DNA from: Myroides sp. N17-2
GTDB lineage: Bacteria > Bacteroidota > Bacteroidia > Flavobacteriales > Flavobacteriaceae
Direction: 5' to 3'
NCBI RefSeq assembly: GCF_002286775.1
Contig: NZ_NSGJ01000014.1
Span: forward strand, 1 to 64,000
Length of the DNA: 64,000 bases
This document shows, in pieces, positions 7,847 to 15,820 of this stretch. A model generated the notes under the pieces. It ran no database searches. It was not told the origin of the DNA and saw nothing but the letters and a program-made list of their open reading frames with translations. Made by a program: the position numbers and the translations under genes. The stretch's first letter is position 1, and each line of letters begins with the position of its first letter.

Positions 7847-8389
7847 TTAATTTGATTCTAAAAAAAGTTCTATTTTTTTGACTGCGTGGTGATAAGAAGC
7901 TTTAAGTGCTCCTACGCTAGTATCTAATATTTCAGAGATAGATTGATAATCTAAGTCTTCATAATACCTCATTTTAAAGACGAGTTGTTGCTTCTGAGGA
8001 AGTGTTGCTATGGCTTTTTGAAGTAGTAATTCTGCCTCATCTCCATCGAATAGGCTATCAGCTTCTAGTTGACTGACTAGATATTCACCTATTTCGCCAT
8101 CTAAGAGGTTGTGCTTTTTGCTTTTTTGTTTCAAGAAATCTAATGCTTGATTAGTAGCAATGCGATACATCCAAGAGAACAATTGACTGTTGCCCTTAAA
8201 GGTATCTATGTTTTGATATATCTTAATGAATGCCTCTTGAAGTACATCGTCCGTGTCATCGTGATTAAGTACTAATGTACGGATGTGCATATATAGTCTC
8301 TCTTTATAAGTAGAGATTAGTTCACGAAATGCTTCATGCTTTGTATCGCTATTTTGTAATCGAGTTAAAAGTGAGATTTCGTTAGACAA
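7847..8389 (-). CDS. ECF-type RNA polymerase sigma factor
   Basis: This is a sigma-70 family extracytoplasmic-function sigma factor of 180 residues. Region 2 spans about residues 20-90, with DDVLQEAFIKIYQN and FSWMYRIATNQALDFL. Region 4 spans about 125-175, with LPQKQQLVFKMRYYEDLDYQ and the recognition helix ILDTSVGALKASYHHAVKKI. The start is TTG at 8389: an in-frame stop lies immediately upstream and the next methionine is residue 34, inside the domain. It heads a three-gene operon with an anti-sigma-like membrane protein and a small exported protein, as in envelope stress systems. The inducing signal is unknown. Confidence 0.92.
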   Translation of the reverse strand: MSNEISLLTRLQNSDTKHEAFRELISTYKERLYMHIRTLVLNHDDTDDVLQEAFIKIYQNIDTFKGNSQLFSWMYRIATNQALDFLKQKSKKHNLLDGEIGEYLVSQLEADSLFDGDEAELLLQKAIATLPQKQQLVFKMRYYEDLDYQSISEILDTSVGALKASYHHAVKKIELFLESN

Positions 8390-8478
8390 GAGTTAGGTTG
8401 TTTTTTTACTGAGAAAAGTAAATGTATATAATTAAAGTCGTTTTTTTGATATAAAGACCTTATTTTTGTCTTAAAAAA

Positions 8479-9135
8479 ATGGTCAAGACAGTTATATTTG
8501 ATATGGATGGTGTTATCGTGGATACTGAGCCAGTACACCGCTACGCTTATCATACACACTTTAAAGAATTAGGAATAGACGTGTCTGAGCATGTTTATAA
8601 TTCGTTCACAGGGCACTCTACTAAGAATACCTATGAGCGTCTTAAAGAATTATATGACGTAAAAGGAGAGGTACAATCACTTGTATTGAGAAAGAGAGCT
8701 TTGTTTAACGAATCGTTTGATACCAAACCCGATTTAGAATTAATAGAGGGTGTACGTGAACTTATAGAAGGATTACACGCTAAAGGAATTGAACTTATCG
8801 TGGGATCTTCTGCTTCTAAGAGTACGATAGATAGAGTATTCACTCGCTTCGGATTATATCCTTTCTTTACCCACATCGTAAGTGGCGAAGATTTGCCTAA
8901 GTCTAAACCTGATCCGACTATCTTCTTAAAAGCTGCGTCATTAGCTAAGCACAATGCTGTTGAAGATTGTATGGTGATAGAGGATAGTACTAATGGTATT
9001 AAGGCGGCTAATGCTGCTGATATTAGAGTGATCGGATATAAAAGTGCTAACTCAAAACAACAAGATTATACAGGGGCAAACCATATAGTACACGACTTTA
9101 GAGATATAGACGCAGATTATATAATTAATTTATAG
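8479..9135 (+). CDS. HAD-superfamily phosphatase / phosphoglucomutase-like
   Basis: This is a cytosolic HAD hydrolase, subfamily IA with a helical cap, 218 residues. Motif I is DMDGVIVDTEP with nucleophile Asp8 and acid Asp10. Motif II is the GSSAS serine, motif III the lysine of SKPDPTIF, and motif IV the acidic VIEDSTNGIKAA. The DxDGxxxDTE form is shared by sugar-phosphate phosphatases and beta-phosphoglucomutases; the substrate cannot be chosen by eye. A TATTTTTG box ends 10 bp before the ATG, so the leader is very short. It is divergent from the sigma operon. Confidence 0.9.
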   Translation: MVKTVIFDMDGVIVDTEPVHRYAYHTHFKELGIDVSEHVYNSFTGHSTKNTYERLKELYDVKGEVQSLVLRKRALFNESFDTKPDLELIEGVRELIEGLHAKGIELIVGSSASKSTIDRVFTRFGLYPFFTHIVSGEDLPKSKPDPTIFLKAASLAKHNAVEDCMVIEDSTNGIKAANAADIRVIGYKSANSKQQDYTGANHIVHDFRDIDADYIINL

Positions 9136-9250
9136 TCTATAGTATAGATTAAGTATTCGATAAGGGAGGAGTTAAGAGTATTATAGTAATTTTAGAATGT
9201 AAGGTTCTTTATTTTGACTTTGTTTTATTTTTATAATGGTCAGAATTTAT

Positions 9251-9258
9251 TAACTTTG
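9251..9258 (+). promoter_or_regulatory. -7 promoter box for the 9289 gene
   Basis: TAACTTTG matches TAnnTTTG and is followed by CG and a 30-bp leader before ATG 9289. No good TTG is visible 17-20 bp upstream. Confidence 0.45.
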
Positions 9259-9288
9259 CGTTCTTTATAATAAAAGTATATTAAGTAG

Positions 9289-9804
9289 ATGTTTCATAGA
9301 TATATTAAATTAGGTATCGCTGCAGTATTATTTGCAGTTTCGATTTGGCAATTTGTAGAAGGTAATATCGGTAACGGTATTTTCTTATTATTCCTTATTT
9401 CATTAGTAATATTACTTTACTATAAAAACGAGTTTATCCTATTAGCGTTTTTAAAGCTTAGAAAACAAGACTTTGACGGAGCGAAGAAATGGTTAGATAA
9501 AATCAAAAATCCTGACACAGCATTAGTGCGTAAACAGAATGGTTACTATAATTACCTATTGGGTATTATGTGTTCACAGACTAACTTAAACGCTTCTGAA
9601 AAGTATATGAAGAAAGCAATAGAGTTAGGTCTTAATATGGATCAGGACTTAGCTATGGCTAAATTACAGTTAGCTGGTATTGCAATGACTAAAAGAAGAA
9701 AATTAGAAGCAACGAAGTTATTAAGCGAAGCACAGAAGCTAGATAAACAAGGAGCTCTAAAAGATCAAGTAAAAATGATGAAACAACAAATGAAGAAAAT
9801 CTAA
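9289..9804 (+). CDS. membrane protein with a TPR-like C-terminal domain
   Basis: I do not recognise a specific family. The 171-residue product has two membrane segments at about 6-22 and 29-44. A cytosolic helical part follows whose pairs (FLKLRKQDFDGAKKWLDKI, YYNYLLGIMCSQTNLNASEK, AKLQLAGIAMTKRRKLEATK) look like three tetratricopeptide units. TPR domains bind proteins, so a scaffold role at the inner membrane is plausible but not shown. It is a single gene with its own -7 box and a strong terminator. Confidence 0.75.
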   Translation: MFHRYIKLGIAAVLFAVSIWQFVEGNIGNGIFLLFLISLVILLYYKNEFILLAFLKLRKQDFDGAKKWLDKIKNPDTALVRKQNGYYNYLLGIMCSQTNLNASEKYMKKAIELGLNMDQDLAMAKLQLAGIAMTKRRKLEATKLLSEAQKLDKQGALKDQVKMMKQQMKKI

Positions 9805-9827
9805 TTTCAACATTTGTTATATAAGTA

Positions 9828-9857
9828 TAAAGCTACACTACGGTGTAGCTTTTTTTT
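9828..9857 (+). terminator. intrinsic terminator of the 9289 gene
   Basis: AAAGCTACAC pairs with GTGTAGCTTT around a TACG tetraloop, followed by a run of eight T residues. Confidence 0.92.
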
Positions 9858-9974
9858 GTGCCATACTTTAGGCTCTGTTGTTATGATTAATACTAGTGTA
9901 ATTTATTTACCCTGTGTGAAGTAGTTATTTTTTTACTTATATTTGTGAAGTAGTAATTATATGAATTATCTACT

Positions 9975-10312
9975 TTTTTTGACCAATCTTCTAGGTCAGT
10001 TTATGTGAAAATTCCGCAATTTATTCTTAGAGCTATATAAAAGGCATCTTTATGCACTTTTATTCCGAGTGAGTCCATAGTGAGTCCATAATGAGTCCAT
10101 AGTGAGTCCATTAAAATGAGCTTTTTAATAGTGTCACTATGCTCTCACAATGTTGTCAGTATACATTCATATGAATGGAGATAGGAACAACTTTAGCAGA
10201 GGTTAGTAATAAGGCGGTTTTGGATTTAGATAGGGTAAAATAACTTTAATCCTCATGAGTTAGGATCGTTGATTTCTAGTAGAATAGAAATTATTTGGTG
10301 AGTGCAAGTTAC
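9975..10312 (+). repeat. R3 dispersed repeat, copy 1
   Basis: This block of about 340 bp has a near-identical partner at 59931-60270. In order it shows a GACC...GGTC hairpin (981-997 offset from 9000), then 11-bp tandem units GAGTCCATAGT / GAGTCCATAAT / GAGTCCATAGT / GAGTCCATTAA (10071-10114). A conserved stretch CTCTCACAATG-TGTCAGTATAC follows, then the palindrome CATTCATATGAATG, then hairpins ATCCT...AGGAT and ATTTCTA...TAGAAAT. A TATATTTG box (9938-9945) ends 29 bp before the block; the second copy has a box at the same distance. No ORF. It fills most of the 9857-10530 spacer. Confidence 0.85.
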
Positions 10313-10490
10313 AACTTTAAAGTGATTAAATAAGTGGGTGTAGTAAGAAAATGGAATTGATTACAGAGATTGACCGTTATAGTTTTTTTGATTCTATGTT
10401 GTTGTATACTAGATTTTTGAAGACTAATTTTCTGATGAATTTATCTGTTGAATAGTAATGTTAGAAATGGAATGAAATATTTTTTGATAG

Positions 10491-10512
10491 TTACCTACTA
10501 GTAAGTAGGTAA
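10491..10512. promoter_or_regulatory. operator of the TetR regulator (site 1)
   Basis: TTACCTACT-AGTA-AGTAGGTAA is a perfect 22-bp palindrome just upstream of the tetR -7 box, overlapping the expected -33 region. The same TACCTAC-N6-GTAGGTA pattern recurs before the ketosynthase gene. This strongly suggests self-repression by the TetR protein. Confidence 0.8.
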
Positions 10513-10518
10513 AGTTTA

Positions 10519-10526
10519 TATCTTTG
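10519..10526 (+). promoter_or_regulatory. -7 promoter box of tetR
   Basis: TATCTTTG matches TAnnTTTG and ends only 4 bp before ATG 10531. With a start about 7 nt from the box centre, the transcript would begin at or next to the ATG and be leaderless. Confidence 0.55.
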
Positions 10527-10530
10527 TACG

Positions 10531-11076
10531 ATGAAAGATACAAGAACAGACATAGTCAATATAGCGGATGAATTAATTAGAACTAAGGGATATAATGCGT
10601 TTAGTTATACTGATATTTCGACTAGACTGAATATCAAGAATGCGTCTATACATTATCACTTTCCTACCAAATCAGATTTAGGAGTAGAAGTTATTAAGTC
10701 TACTATAGAGCAATTTAAGGTAGTGACGGACTCGTGGAATAAAATGGATAGTCGTACTCAGTTTAAAAAGTTCGTGACTATGCATGACAAGACCAATAAG
10801 AAACATTGGTTATGTTTAATGGGAGCGCTGTCATCATCTGTGGATACTTTATCTGATGATATGAAGAAGGAATTAAAAAAGATGGCAAATACCATTTTAG
10901 ATTATTTGACAGATTTATTAGCGAAGGGTAAGGAAGAGGGAGTATTCTCTTTTGATACTGACGCTAAGACTAAGGCGTATCTAGTACAGTCTTCTTTATT
11001 AGCCTCTCTATTATTAGATAATGTCATGGGAGATAAGACATATAAGATTATTCAAAACGGAGTGTTAGAGATATAA
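10531..11076 (+). CDS. TetR/AcrR family transcriptional regulator
   Basis: This is a 181-residue one-component repressor. The helix-turn-helix occupies about residues 18-48: AFSYTDISTRLNIKNASIHY then HFPTKSDLG. The C-terminal helical ligand domain follows. Perfect palindromes of the same sequence class lie before this gene and between it and the FabF-type gene. It therefore probably represses both, and the ligand may be a fatty acyl or related compound. Start is ATG directly behind a -7 box, so the message may be leaderless. Family certain; regulon inferred from the operators. Confidence 0.92.
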   Translation: MKDTRTDIVNIADELIRTKGYNAFSYTDISTRLNIKNASIHYHFPTKSDLGVEVIKSTIEQFKVVTDSWNKMDSRTQFKKFVTMHDKTNKKHWLCLMGALSSSVDTLSDDMKKELKKMANTILDYLTDLLAKGKEEGVFSFDTDAKTKAYLVQSSLLASLLLDNVMGDKTYKIIQNGVLEI

Positions 11077-11092
11077 ATTTTTTTACGCATAA

Positions 11093-11112
11093 TACCTACC
11101 TAGTAGTAGGTA
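11093..11112. promoter_or_regulatory. operator of the TetR regulator (site 2)
   Basis: TACCTAC-CTAGTA-GTAGGTA repeats the half-sites of the site at 10491 with the same 6-bp spacing. It lies between the tetR stop and ATG 11131 of the ketosynthase gene. No TAnnTTTG box is evident here, so the site could block read-through or a non-canonical promoter. Confidence 0.8.
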
Positions 11113-11130
11113 GAAATAAAAACAACAAAT

Positions 11131-12372
11131 ATGAAAAGAGTAGTGATAACTGGAATGGGCGTAGTCGCTCCTCTAGGAAATAATGTAAAGACTTTTTGGG
11201 ACAATGTAGTTGCTGGTAAAAGTGGAGCTGTGCCAATAAGCAAGTTTGACACCACACTGTTTAAAACGAAGTTTGCCTGTGAGGTAAGTGATTTTAATGC
11301 AAAGGAGTATCTTGATGCAACAGAAATTAAGCGATCTGACTTATTCACACAGTATGCTTTATACAGTGCTGCTATGGCAATAGAAGACTCAGGTATATCT
11401 GCAGAGTTATATTCTCCATTTGATATAGGTGTGATTTTGGGGACAGGACAAGGAGGATTAACGACATTCGAAAGTGAAGTGAAAGAGTACGTGAAGAATA
11501 ATTATAACCCTCGGTTTAATCCATTCTTAGTACCTAAGATGATACCGAATATGGCAAGTGGGATGATTGCGATGAAGCACGGATTTATGGGGATTAACTA
11601 CTGTGCTGTGTCAGCCTGTGCGACTTCTAATACCGTGATTATGGATGCGTTTAATTATATTCGATTAGGTAAGGCAAAAGCAATGATAGCAGGTGGCTCT
11701 GAAGCTCCTATATTAGAGACTTCGATAGGAGGATTTAATGCGATGAAGGCTATGTCTACTCGTAATGAGGACTATACTACGGCCTCTAGACCATATGATA
11801 TGGGGAGAGATGGTTTCGTGATGGGAGAAGGTGGAGGTGCTTTAGTTCTCGAGGAGTACGAATCTGCTAAAAAACGAGGGGCGAAGATCTACTGTGAGAT
11901 AGTAGGAGCAGCTATGACAGCTGATGCGTATCATATCACCTCTCCGTTACCTGAGGGGGAAGCAGCGGCTTATGGGATGAAGTTGGCTTTAGAGGAAGCC
12001 CAGTTATCACCTTATCAAGTGGACTATCTTAACCCGCATGCGACATCTACCCCTGTAGGTGATCTATGTGAAATCAAAGCAATACAATCTGTATTTGGAG
12101 ATAATCCATCTAACTTACACATCAGTGCTACCAAATCTATGACGGGACATTTATTAGGCGGTGCAGGAGCGATAGAAGCTATTCTCTCTATCAAGTCTAT
12201 CACGGATAATATCATCCCACCGACTATCAATATAGAAAACCTCGATCCGAGTATCCCTAATGGTATTCATATCGTACAGAAAGAGGCGATACAGCATACA
12301 GTCAACGTAGCGATGAGCAACTCATTCGGATTCGGAGGACATAATGCCATCGTCATCTTTAAGAAAGTATAA
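11131..12372 (+). CDS. beta-ketoacyl-ACP synthase II (FabF-type)
   Basis: This is a cytosolic thiolase-fold condensing enzyme that extends acyl-ACP with malonyl-ACP. The length of 413 residues is normal for FabF. The Cys-His-His triad is intact: Cys163 in VSACATS, His303 in NPHATSTPVGD and His340 in KSMTGHLLGG, with Lys335 also present. No neighbouring acyl carrier protein or other fab gene is visible, and control by its own TetR operator is unusual for a housekeeping elongation enzyme. It is therefore more likely an accessory ketosynthase for a modified lipid or membrane adaptation. The enzyme class is clear; the accessory role is inference. Confidence 0.9.
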   Translation: MKRVVITGMGVVAPLGNNVKTFWDNVVAGKSGAVPISKFDTTLFKTKFACEVSDFNAKEYLDATEIKRSDLFTQYALYSAAMAIEDSGISAELYSPFDIGVILGTGQGGLTTFESEVKEYVKNNYNPRFNPFLVPKMIPNMASGMIAMKHGFMGINYCAVSACATSNTVIMDAFNYIRLGKAKAMIAGGSEAPILETSIGGFNAMKAMSTRNEDYTTASRPYDMGRDGFVMGEGGGALVLEEYESAKKRGAKIYCEIVGAAMTADAYHITSPLPEGEAAAYGMKLALEEAQLSPYQVDYLNPHATSTPVGDLCEIKAIQSVFGDNPSNLHISATKSMTGHLLGGAGAIEAILSIKSITDNIIPPTINIENLDPSIPNGIHIVQKEAIQHTVNVAMSNSFGFGGHNAIVIFKKV

Positions 12373-12377
12373 GTATT

Positions 12378-12410
12378 AAAAACGCTTAAGATCTACTCTT
12401 AAGCGTTTTT
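12378..12410 (+). terminator. terminator after the FabF-type gene
   Basis: AAAAACGCTTAAG (12378-12390) pairs with CTTAAGCGTTTTT (12398-12410) across a 7-nt loop. Confidence 0.92.
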
Positions 12411-12490
12411 TATTGCTTAAAATCTATTGTACTTCAGTTTATTAGGGGTTTAGGGTGTTTTATAGTTGTTGGGATTTTAGTATATTAGAG

Positions 12491-12640
12491 GTGGGTATGT
12501 ATATCACAGACTACAAGTCTGCAAGAGCGTAGAATTGTGGTTATTATGTGGATGTGGTTTGTTGACAAACATGTCACGTCCTGTTGGCACACAATGGTAG
12601 GGGGGGAACTTTACGCCCACATAAAACATCGTTAGATGAT
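12491..12640 (+). repeat. R2 dispersed repeat, copy a
   Basis: This copy is about 150 bp, matched by 13811-13966 in the same orientation. Shared blocks are the hairpin CAGACT-ACA-AGTCTG, GCGTAG, TGTGGATGT-GTTTGT, CACGTCCTGTTGGCA, GGTAGGGG, TTTACGCCCACATAAAACAT and CGTTAGATG. The second hairpin of copy b is degenerate here. It lies directly before the 12672 gene. Confidence 0.85.
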
Positions 12641-12671
12641 TTTATATATACTAATCTAAAATATTTAAAAG

Positions 12672-13214
12672 ATGAATAGGAAAGAGTTTAATATTAAGGC
12701 GTCTATACTCAATGTATGGGGGTTTTTATTATTGATGTTTATTAGCTTAAATATAGCTTTGTTAATAGGTAGTATTGTTATTACATATAATATGGTAGCA
12801 CGCGTTATTCTTATGGGGGCAATTTGTCAAGTAGTAGTATATATAGGAGCTTACCTTACGAAGTTTGATTTAAAGATTATATTAGATGCAAGCAATGTGT
12901 ATATCTATAAAAATAATAAGTTGCTGCATTCTAAAGCAATAGTTGAGATAGAAAAATTAGTAGGAGGTGATATATTGGACGATGAAAAGAATATGGGACA
13001 GTTGAGTTTTGTCTTCTGTGATGGGAATAAATTCTCGTTCAGTAATAAGCTATCTACTAGGAGCAAAAATTTAGAACAATCTTTTTTGGTGAAATCTATT
13101 GTGCGATACTTTATTAAAGAATATGATTTTATACAACAAGATCATTATACTAAGCTAGGTAAGAGTAAATATCTATTCGTATATTCTAATTCAAAATATA
13201 TAAAAGATGAGTAG
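12672..13214 (+). CDS. two-pass membrane protein of unknown function
   Basis: I do not recognise it. The 180-residue product has two hydrophobic segments at about 14-40 and 42-62. A soluble domain of about 115 residues follows, rich in short beta-like stretches (LKIILDASNVYIYKNNKLLH) and ending in a basic tail. It overlaps the next small ORF by 8 nt, so they are translationally linked. The three-gene unit is bracketed by R2 repeats. A pleckstrin-like membrane domain (bPH style) is conceivable but unproven. Real-gene confidence comes from length, overlap and amino-acid composition. Confidence 0.65.
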   Translation: MNRKEFNIKASILNVWGFLLLMFISLNIALLIGSIVITYNMVARVILMGAICQVVVYIGAYLTKFDLKIILDASNVYIYKNNKLLHSKAIVEIEKLVGGDILDDEKNMGQLSFVFCDGNKFSFSNKLSTRSKNLEQSFLVKSIVRYFIKEYDFIQQDHYTKLGKSKYLFVYSNSKYIKDE

Positions 13215-13356
13215 TTATTTGTATGAAGGAAATCATGTAATCTGCACCCATTATGTAGGGACAGGCTATCGAAAACTACAGATAGATATTGATTATCGTA
13301 CACAGTCTTCAGTTTTATTAGTAGAAGTAGATATTGTTATTGATGAAGAAATTTGA
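13207..13356 (+). CDS. small ORF of unknown function, 49 residues
   Basis: ATG 13207 overlaps the end of the 12672 gene and its TGA (13354-13356) overlaps the start of the 13343 gene. It is thus linked to both by short overlaps. The residues begin MSSYLYEGNHVICTHYVG and continue with beta-like QIDIDYRTQSSVLLVEVDIV. I cannot assign a family. It might be the surviving end of a longer protein, or a genuine small protein. The coupled overlaps on both sides argue that it is translated. Confidence 0.5.
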   Translation: MSSYLYEGNHVICTHYVGTGYRKLQIDIDYRTQSSVLLVEVDIVIDEEI

Positions 13357-13729
13357 AATTGTAGAAAAGCTTGAAAATATCTCAAAAGCAATCTTAGCTA
13401 ATGAAGATAATTTTAGTCAGGTAGATGATTTATTGGATGATAGAGATAATGATGTCTTCTCGACTCAATGGATGGTAGAGTTTGATAATGTAGAGAAACT
13501 CAAGGTGTCTAGTGAATCTTTGGGGGTAGATGACGCTCTTTTAGAAAGGATATTTAAAGATGTATTTAGTAAGTCAAGTAGTTCTGAATTAGCCTCTTAT
13601 GTTTCTGATGATTTTGGGTTATTAATAGATGCTGTAAGCGTAGGATACGAAAGTAAGTGGCTTACTGCTTTATGGGATAGTTATGTGGTAGGGGTAATTC
13701 CTGGAGGAGAAATAGATATGCAGCGGTAG
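13343..13729 (+). CDS. acidic soluble protein, possible immunity-type protein
   Basis: The 128-residue product starts at ATG 13343 (MKKFEIVEKLENIS); a TTG nine bases earlier is possible but unnecessary. It is acidic and helical, with a C-terminal WLTALWDSYVVGVIPGGEI. The small acidic helical form with a Trp-rich end resembles immunity proteins of polymorphic toxins, but I cannot name a family and no toxin gene is adjacent. It is the last gene of the overlapping trio. Function is a weak inference. Confidence 0.6.
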   Translation: MKKFEIVEKLENISKAILANEDNFSQVDDLLDDRDNDVFSTQWMVEFDNVEKLKVSSESLGVDDALLERIFKDVFSKSSSSELASYVSDDFGLLIDAVSVGYESKWLTALWDSYVVGVIPGGEIDMQR

Positions 13730-13810
13730 GGGGAATCAATATATATAATATATATTGTGGATTTTCGTATGAGATGCTTCATTCTTCAGCATGATAAGGA
13801 TCGTCGTTAC

Positions 13811-13966
13811 TGTGTGGATATGCACGTCACGGACTACAAGTCCGCGACAGCGTAGGTATTGTGGATATTGTGTGGATGTTGTTTGTCGGCATGTATATCA
13901 CGTTCTGTTGGCATACTACGGTAGGGGCGTAATACTTTACGCCCACATAAAACATCGTTAGATGTT
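13811..13966 (+). repeat. R2 dispersed repeat, copy b
   Basis: This is the partner of 12491-12640. Its hairpins are better formed: CGGACT-ACA-AGTCCG (13830-13844), GGGCGTAA...TTTACGCCC (13924-13943) and AACATC-GTTA-GATGTT (13951-13966). In the first hairpin both arms differ from copy a by a compensating G-C for A-T exchange. Confidence 0.85.
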
Positions 13967-14003
13967 TTTCTTTCAACATGATGTGGATTGTGATTACTGT
14001 ATT

Positions 14004-14090
14004 TGACACGCAATGTATTGCGTCTCTACTTGATACGTATTGTGATTGCTGTGGGTGACACGCAATGTATTGCGTCTCTACTTGATGCGG
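14004..14090 (+). repeat. tandem pair of 52-bp units with a GCAATGTATTGC palindrome
   Basis: GACACGCAATGTATTGCGTC starts at 14005 and again at 14057, followed both times by TCTACTTGATRCG and a GATTGTGRTT tail. The inner ACGCAAT-GT-ATTGCGT is palindromic. Similar 'GCGTCTCTAC' units are widespread between flavobacterial genes (from memory). It fills the end of the 13730-14171 spacer together with R2 copy b. Confidence 0.8.
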
Positions 14091-14116
14091 ATTGTGGTTA
14101 CCTAATTCAGATATAA

Positions 14117-14152
14117 AAAAAAATCGCTTAAGAACTAACTTAAGCGATTTTG
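14117..14152 (-). terminator. terminator of prfC
   Basis: AAAATCGCTTAAG (14120-14132) pairs with CTTAAGCGATTTT (14139-14151) around a 6-nt loop, with T-runs on both strands. Confidence 0.9.
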
Positions 14153-14171
14153 TACTATATAGTATTTAAGA

Positions 14172-15764
14172 CTATTTAATTTCTTCTGATGTGAATCCTA
14201 ACTTCACAGTTGGGAATTTACTTTGTGTCATTTGGATAGAGAATTCACTATCTGCTAAGAACACTAATTGACCTGATTTATCGAAGGCTAAGAATTTTTG
14301 TTTAATACGTTTAAATTCTTTGAACTCTTCGTTTTTAGGATCTTCAGGACGTACCCAACATGCTTTATATGCAGGGAAGTTCTCATATGTACACTTCGCT
14401 CCATACTCATGCTCTAAACGGTATTGGATAACCTCATACTGAAGTGCACCAACAGTTCCAATTACTTTACGTCCATTCATTTCAAGCGTAAATAACTGTG
14501 CTACTCCTTCATCCATTAACTGATCGATACCTTTCTCTAATTGTTTAGATTTCATAGGATCAGCGTTATTGATATAACGGAAGTGCTCAGGTGAGAAACT
14601 TGGTATACCTGTGAATTGCATTATTTCTCCTTCAGTCAGTGTATCACCGATCTTAAAGTTACCTGTGTCATGTAGACCTACGATGTCTCCTGCATAAGAG
14701 ATATCGACGATCTCTTTTCTCTCTGCAAAGAAAGCATTCGGACTAGAGAACTTAAGTTTCTTACCTTGTCTTACATGTAAGTAAGGTGTATTTCTTTCAA
14801 ATGTTCCAGATACAATCTTGATAAACGCTAAACGGTCTCTGTGTTTAGGGTCCATATTCGCGTGAATCTTGAATACAAATCCTGAGAACGTATTCTCTTT
14901 AGGATCGATTATTCTAGTAGAAGATTCTTTAGGACGTGGAGAAGGTGCTATTTGAACGAAACAATCTAATAGTTCACGTACCCCAAAGTTATTTAAGGCT
15001 GAACCAAAAAATACAGGTTGTAATGTACCGTTAATATATTCATCTCTATTAAATTCAGGATAAATTCCTTCTATTATTTCTAACTCATCACGTAATGTAG
15101 CAGCAGGTTTTGCTCCAACGATACTATCTAATTCAGGAGAACTAAGGTCAGAGATACTAATGGTCTCATCAATATTCTTACGGCTATCTTCACTAAATAG
15201 GTTGATATTCTTCTCCCAAATGTTATATATACCTTTAAAGTCATACCCCATACCGATAGGGAAACTTAAAGGCGTTACTCTTAGTTGTAATTTTTGTTCT
15301 ACTTCGTCCATAAGTTCGAAAGCATCACGCCCTTCACGGTCAAGTTTATTGATAAACACGATCATCGGGATGTTACGCATTCTACATACTTCGACTAGTT
15401 TTTCTGTTTGCTCTTCGACCCCTTTTGCTACGTCTATAACTACGATAACGCTATCTACAGCAGTAAGTGTTCTAAAAGTATCTTCAGCGAAGTCCTTGTG
15501 ACCAGGTGTATCAAGGATGTTAATCTTTTTATCTTTATAGTTAAATGCAAGAACTGAAGTCGCAACAGAAATACCACGTTGGCGTTCAATCTCCATAAAA
15601 TCGGAAGTAGCTCCTTTCTTAATCTTATTGTTTTTTACTGCACCAGCTTCTTGAATCGCTCCACCAAAAAGAAGTAACTTCTCAGTTAATGTTGTCTTAC
15701 CAGCATCAGGGTGAGCAATTACACCAAATGTACGTCTACGATCTATTTCCTTTAAAAAACTCAT
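14172..15764 (-). CDS. prfC: peptide chain release factor 3 (RF3)
   Basis: This is a translational GTPase that recycles RF1/RF2 from the terminated ribosome. The length of 530 residues matches RF3. The G motifs are intact: AHPDAGKTT at about 17-25, the switch/GTPase motif DTPGH at about 87-91 and NKLD at about 141-144. The RF3-specific SDFMEIERQRGISVATSV precedes G3, and the domain II/III sequences follow. It is transcribed alone from its ATG. A minus-strand TACTTTTG box at 15784-15791 is well placed as its -7 element. No anomalies seen. Confidence 0.96.
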   Translation of the reverse strand: MSFLKEIDRRRTFGVIAHPDAGKTTLTEKLLLFGGAIQEAGAVKNNKIKKGATSDFMEIERQRGISVATSVLAFNYKDKKINILDTPGHKDFAEDTFRTLTAVDSVIVVIDVAKGVEEQTEKLVEVCRMRNIPMIVFINKLDREGRDAFELMDEVEQKLQLRVTPLSFPIGMGYDFKGIYNIWEKNINLFSEDSRKNIDETISISDLSSPELDSIVGAKPAATLRDELEIIEGIYPEFNRDEYINGTLQPVFFGSALNNFGVRELLDCFVQIAPSPRPKESSTRIIDPKENTFSGFVFKIHANMDPKHRDRLAFIKIVSGTFERNTPYLHVRQGKKLKFSSPNAFFAERKEIVDISYAGDIVGLHDTGNFKIGDTLTEGEIMQFTGIPSFSPEHFRYINNADPMKSKQLEKGIDQLMDEGVAQLFTLEMNGRKVIGTVGALQYEVIQYRLEHEYGAKCTYENFPAYKACWVRPEDPKNEEFKEFKRIKQKFLAFDKSGQLVFLADSEFSIQMTQSKFPTVKLGFTSEEIK

Positions 15765-15820
15765 TCTTAAAAATTTTAAGGTACAAAAGTACTTATATTT
15801 TGTTGAATTAAAAGGAGTTT

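Noticed and set aside
10071..10114. CRISPR-like short tandem repeats
   Set aside because: The 11-bp units abut one another without spacers and recur with flanking hairpins at 60026; no cas gene is present.
12584..12600. Second sigma54-type site at TTGGCAC in R2 copy a
   Set aside because: The -12 TTGC element is missing at the right spacing, and the sequence belongs to the repeat.
13827..14009. 60-codon minus-strand ORF across R2 copy b
   Set aside because: It is made entirely of repeat sequence and lacks coding character.
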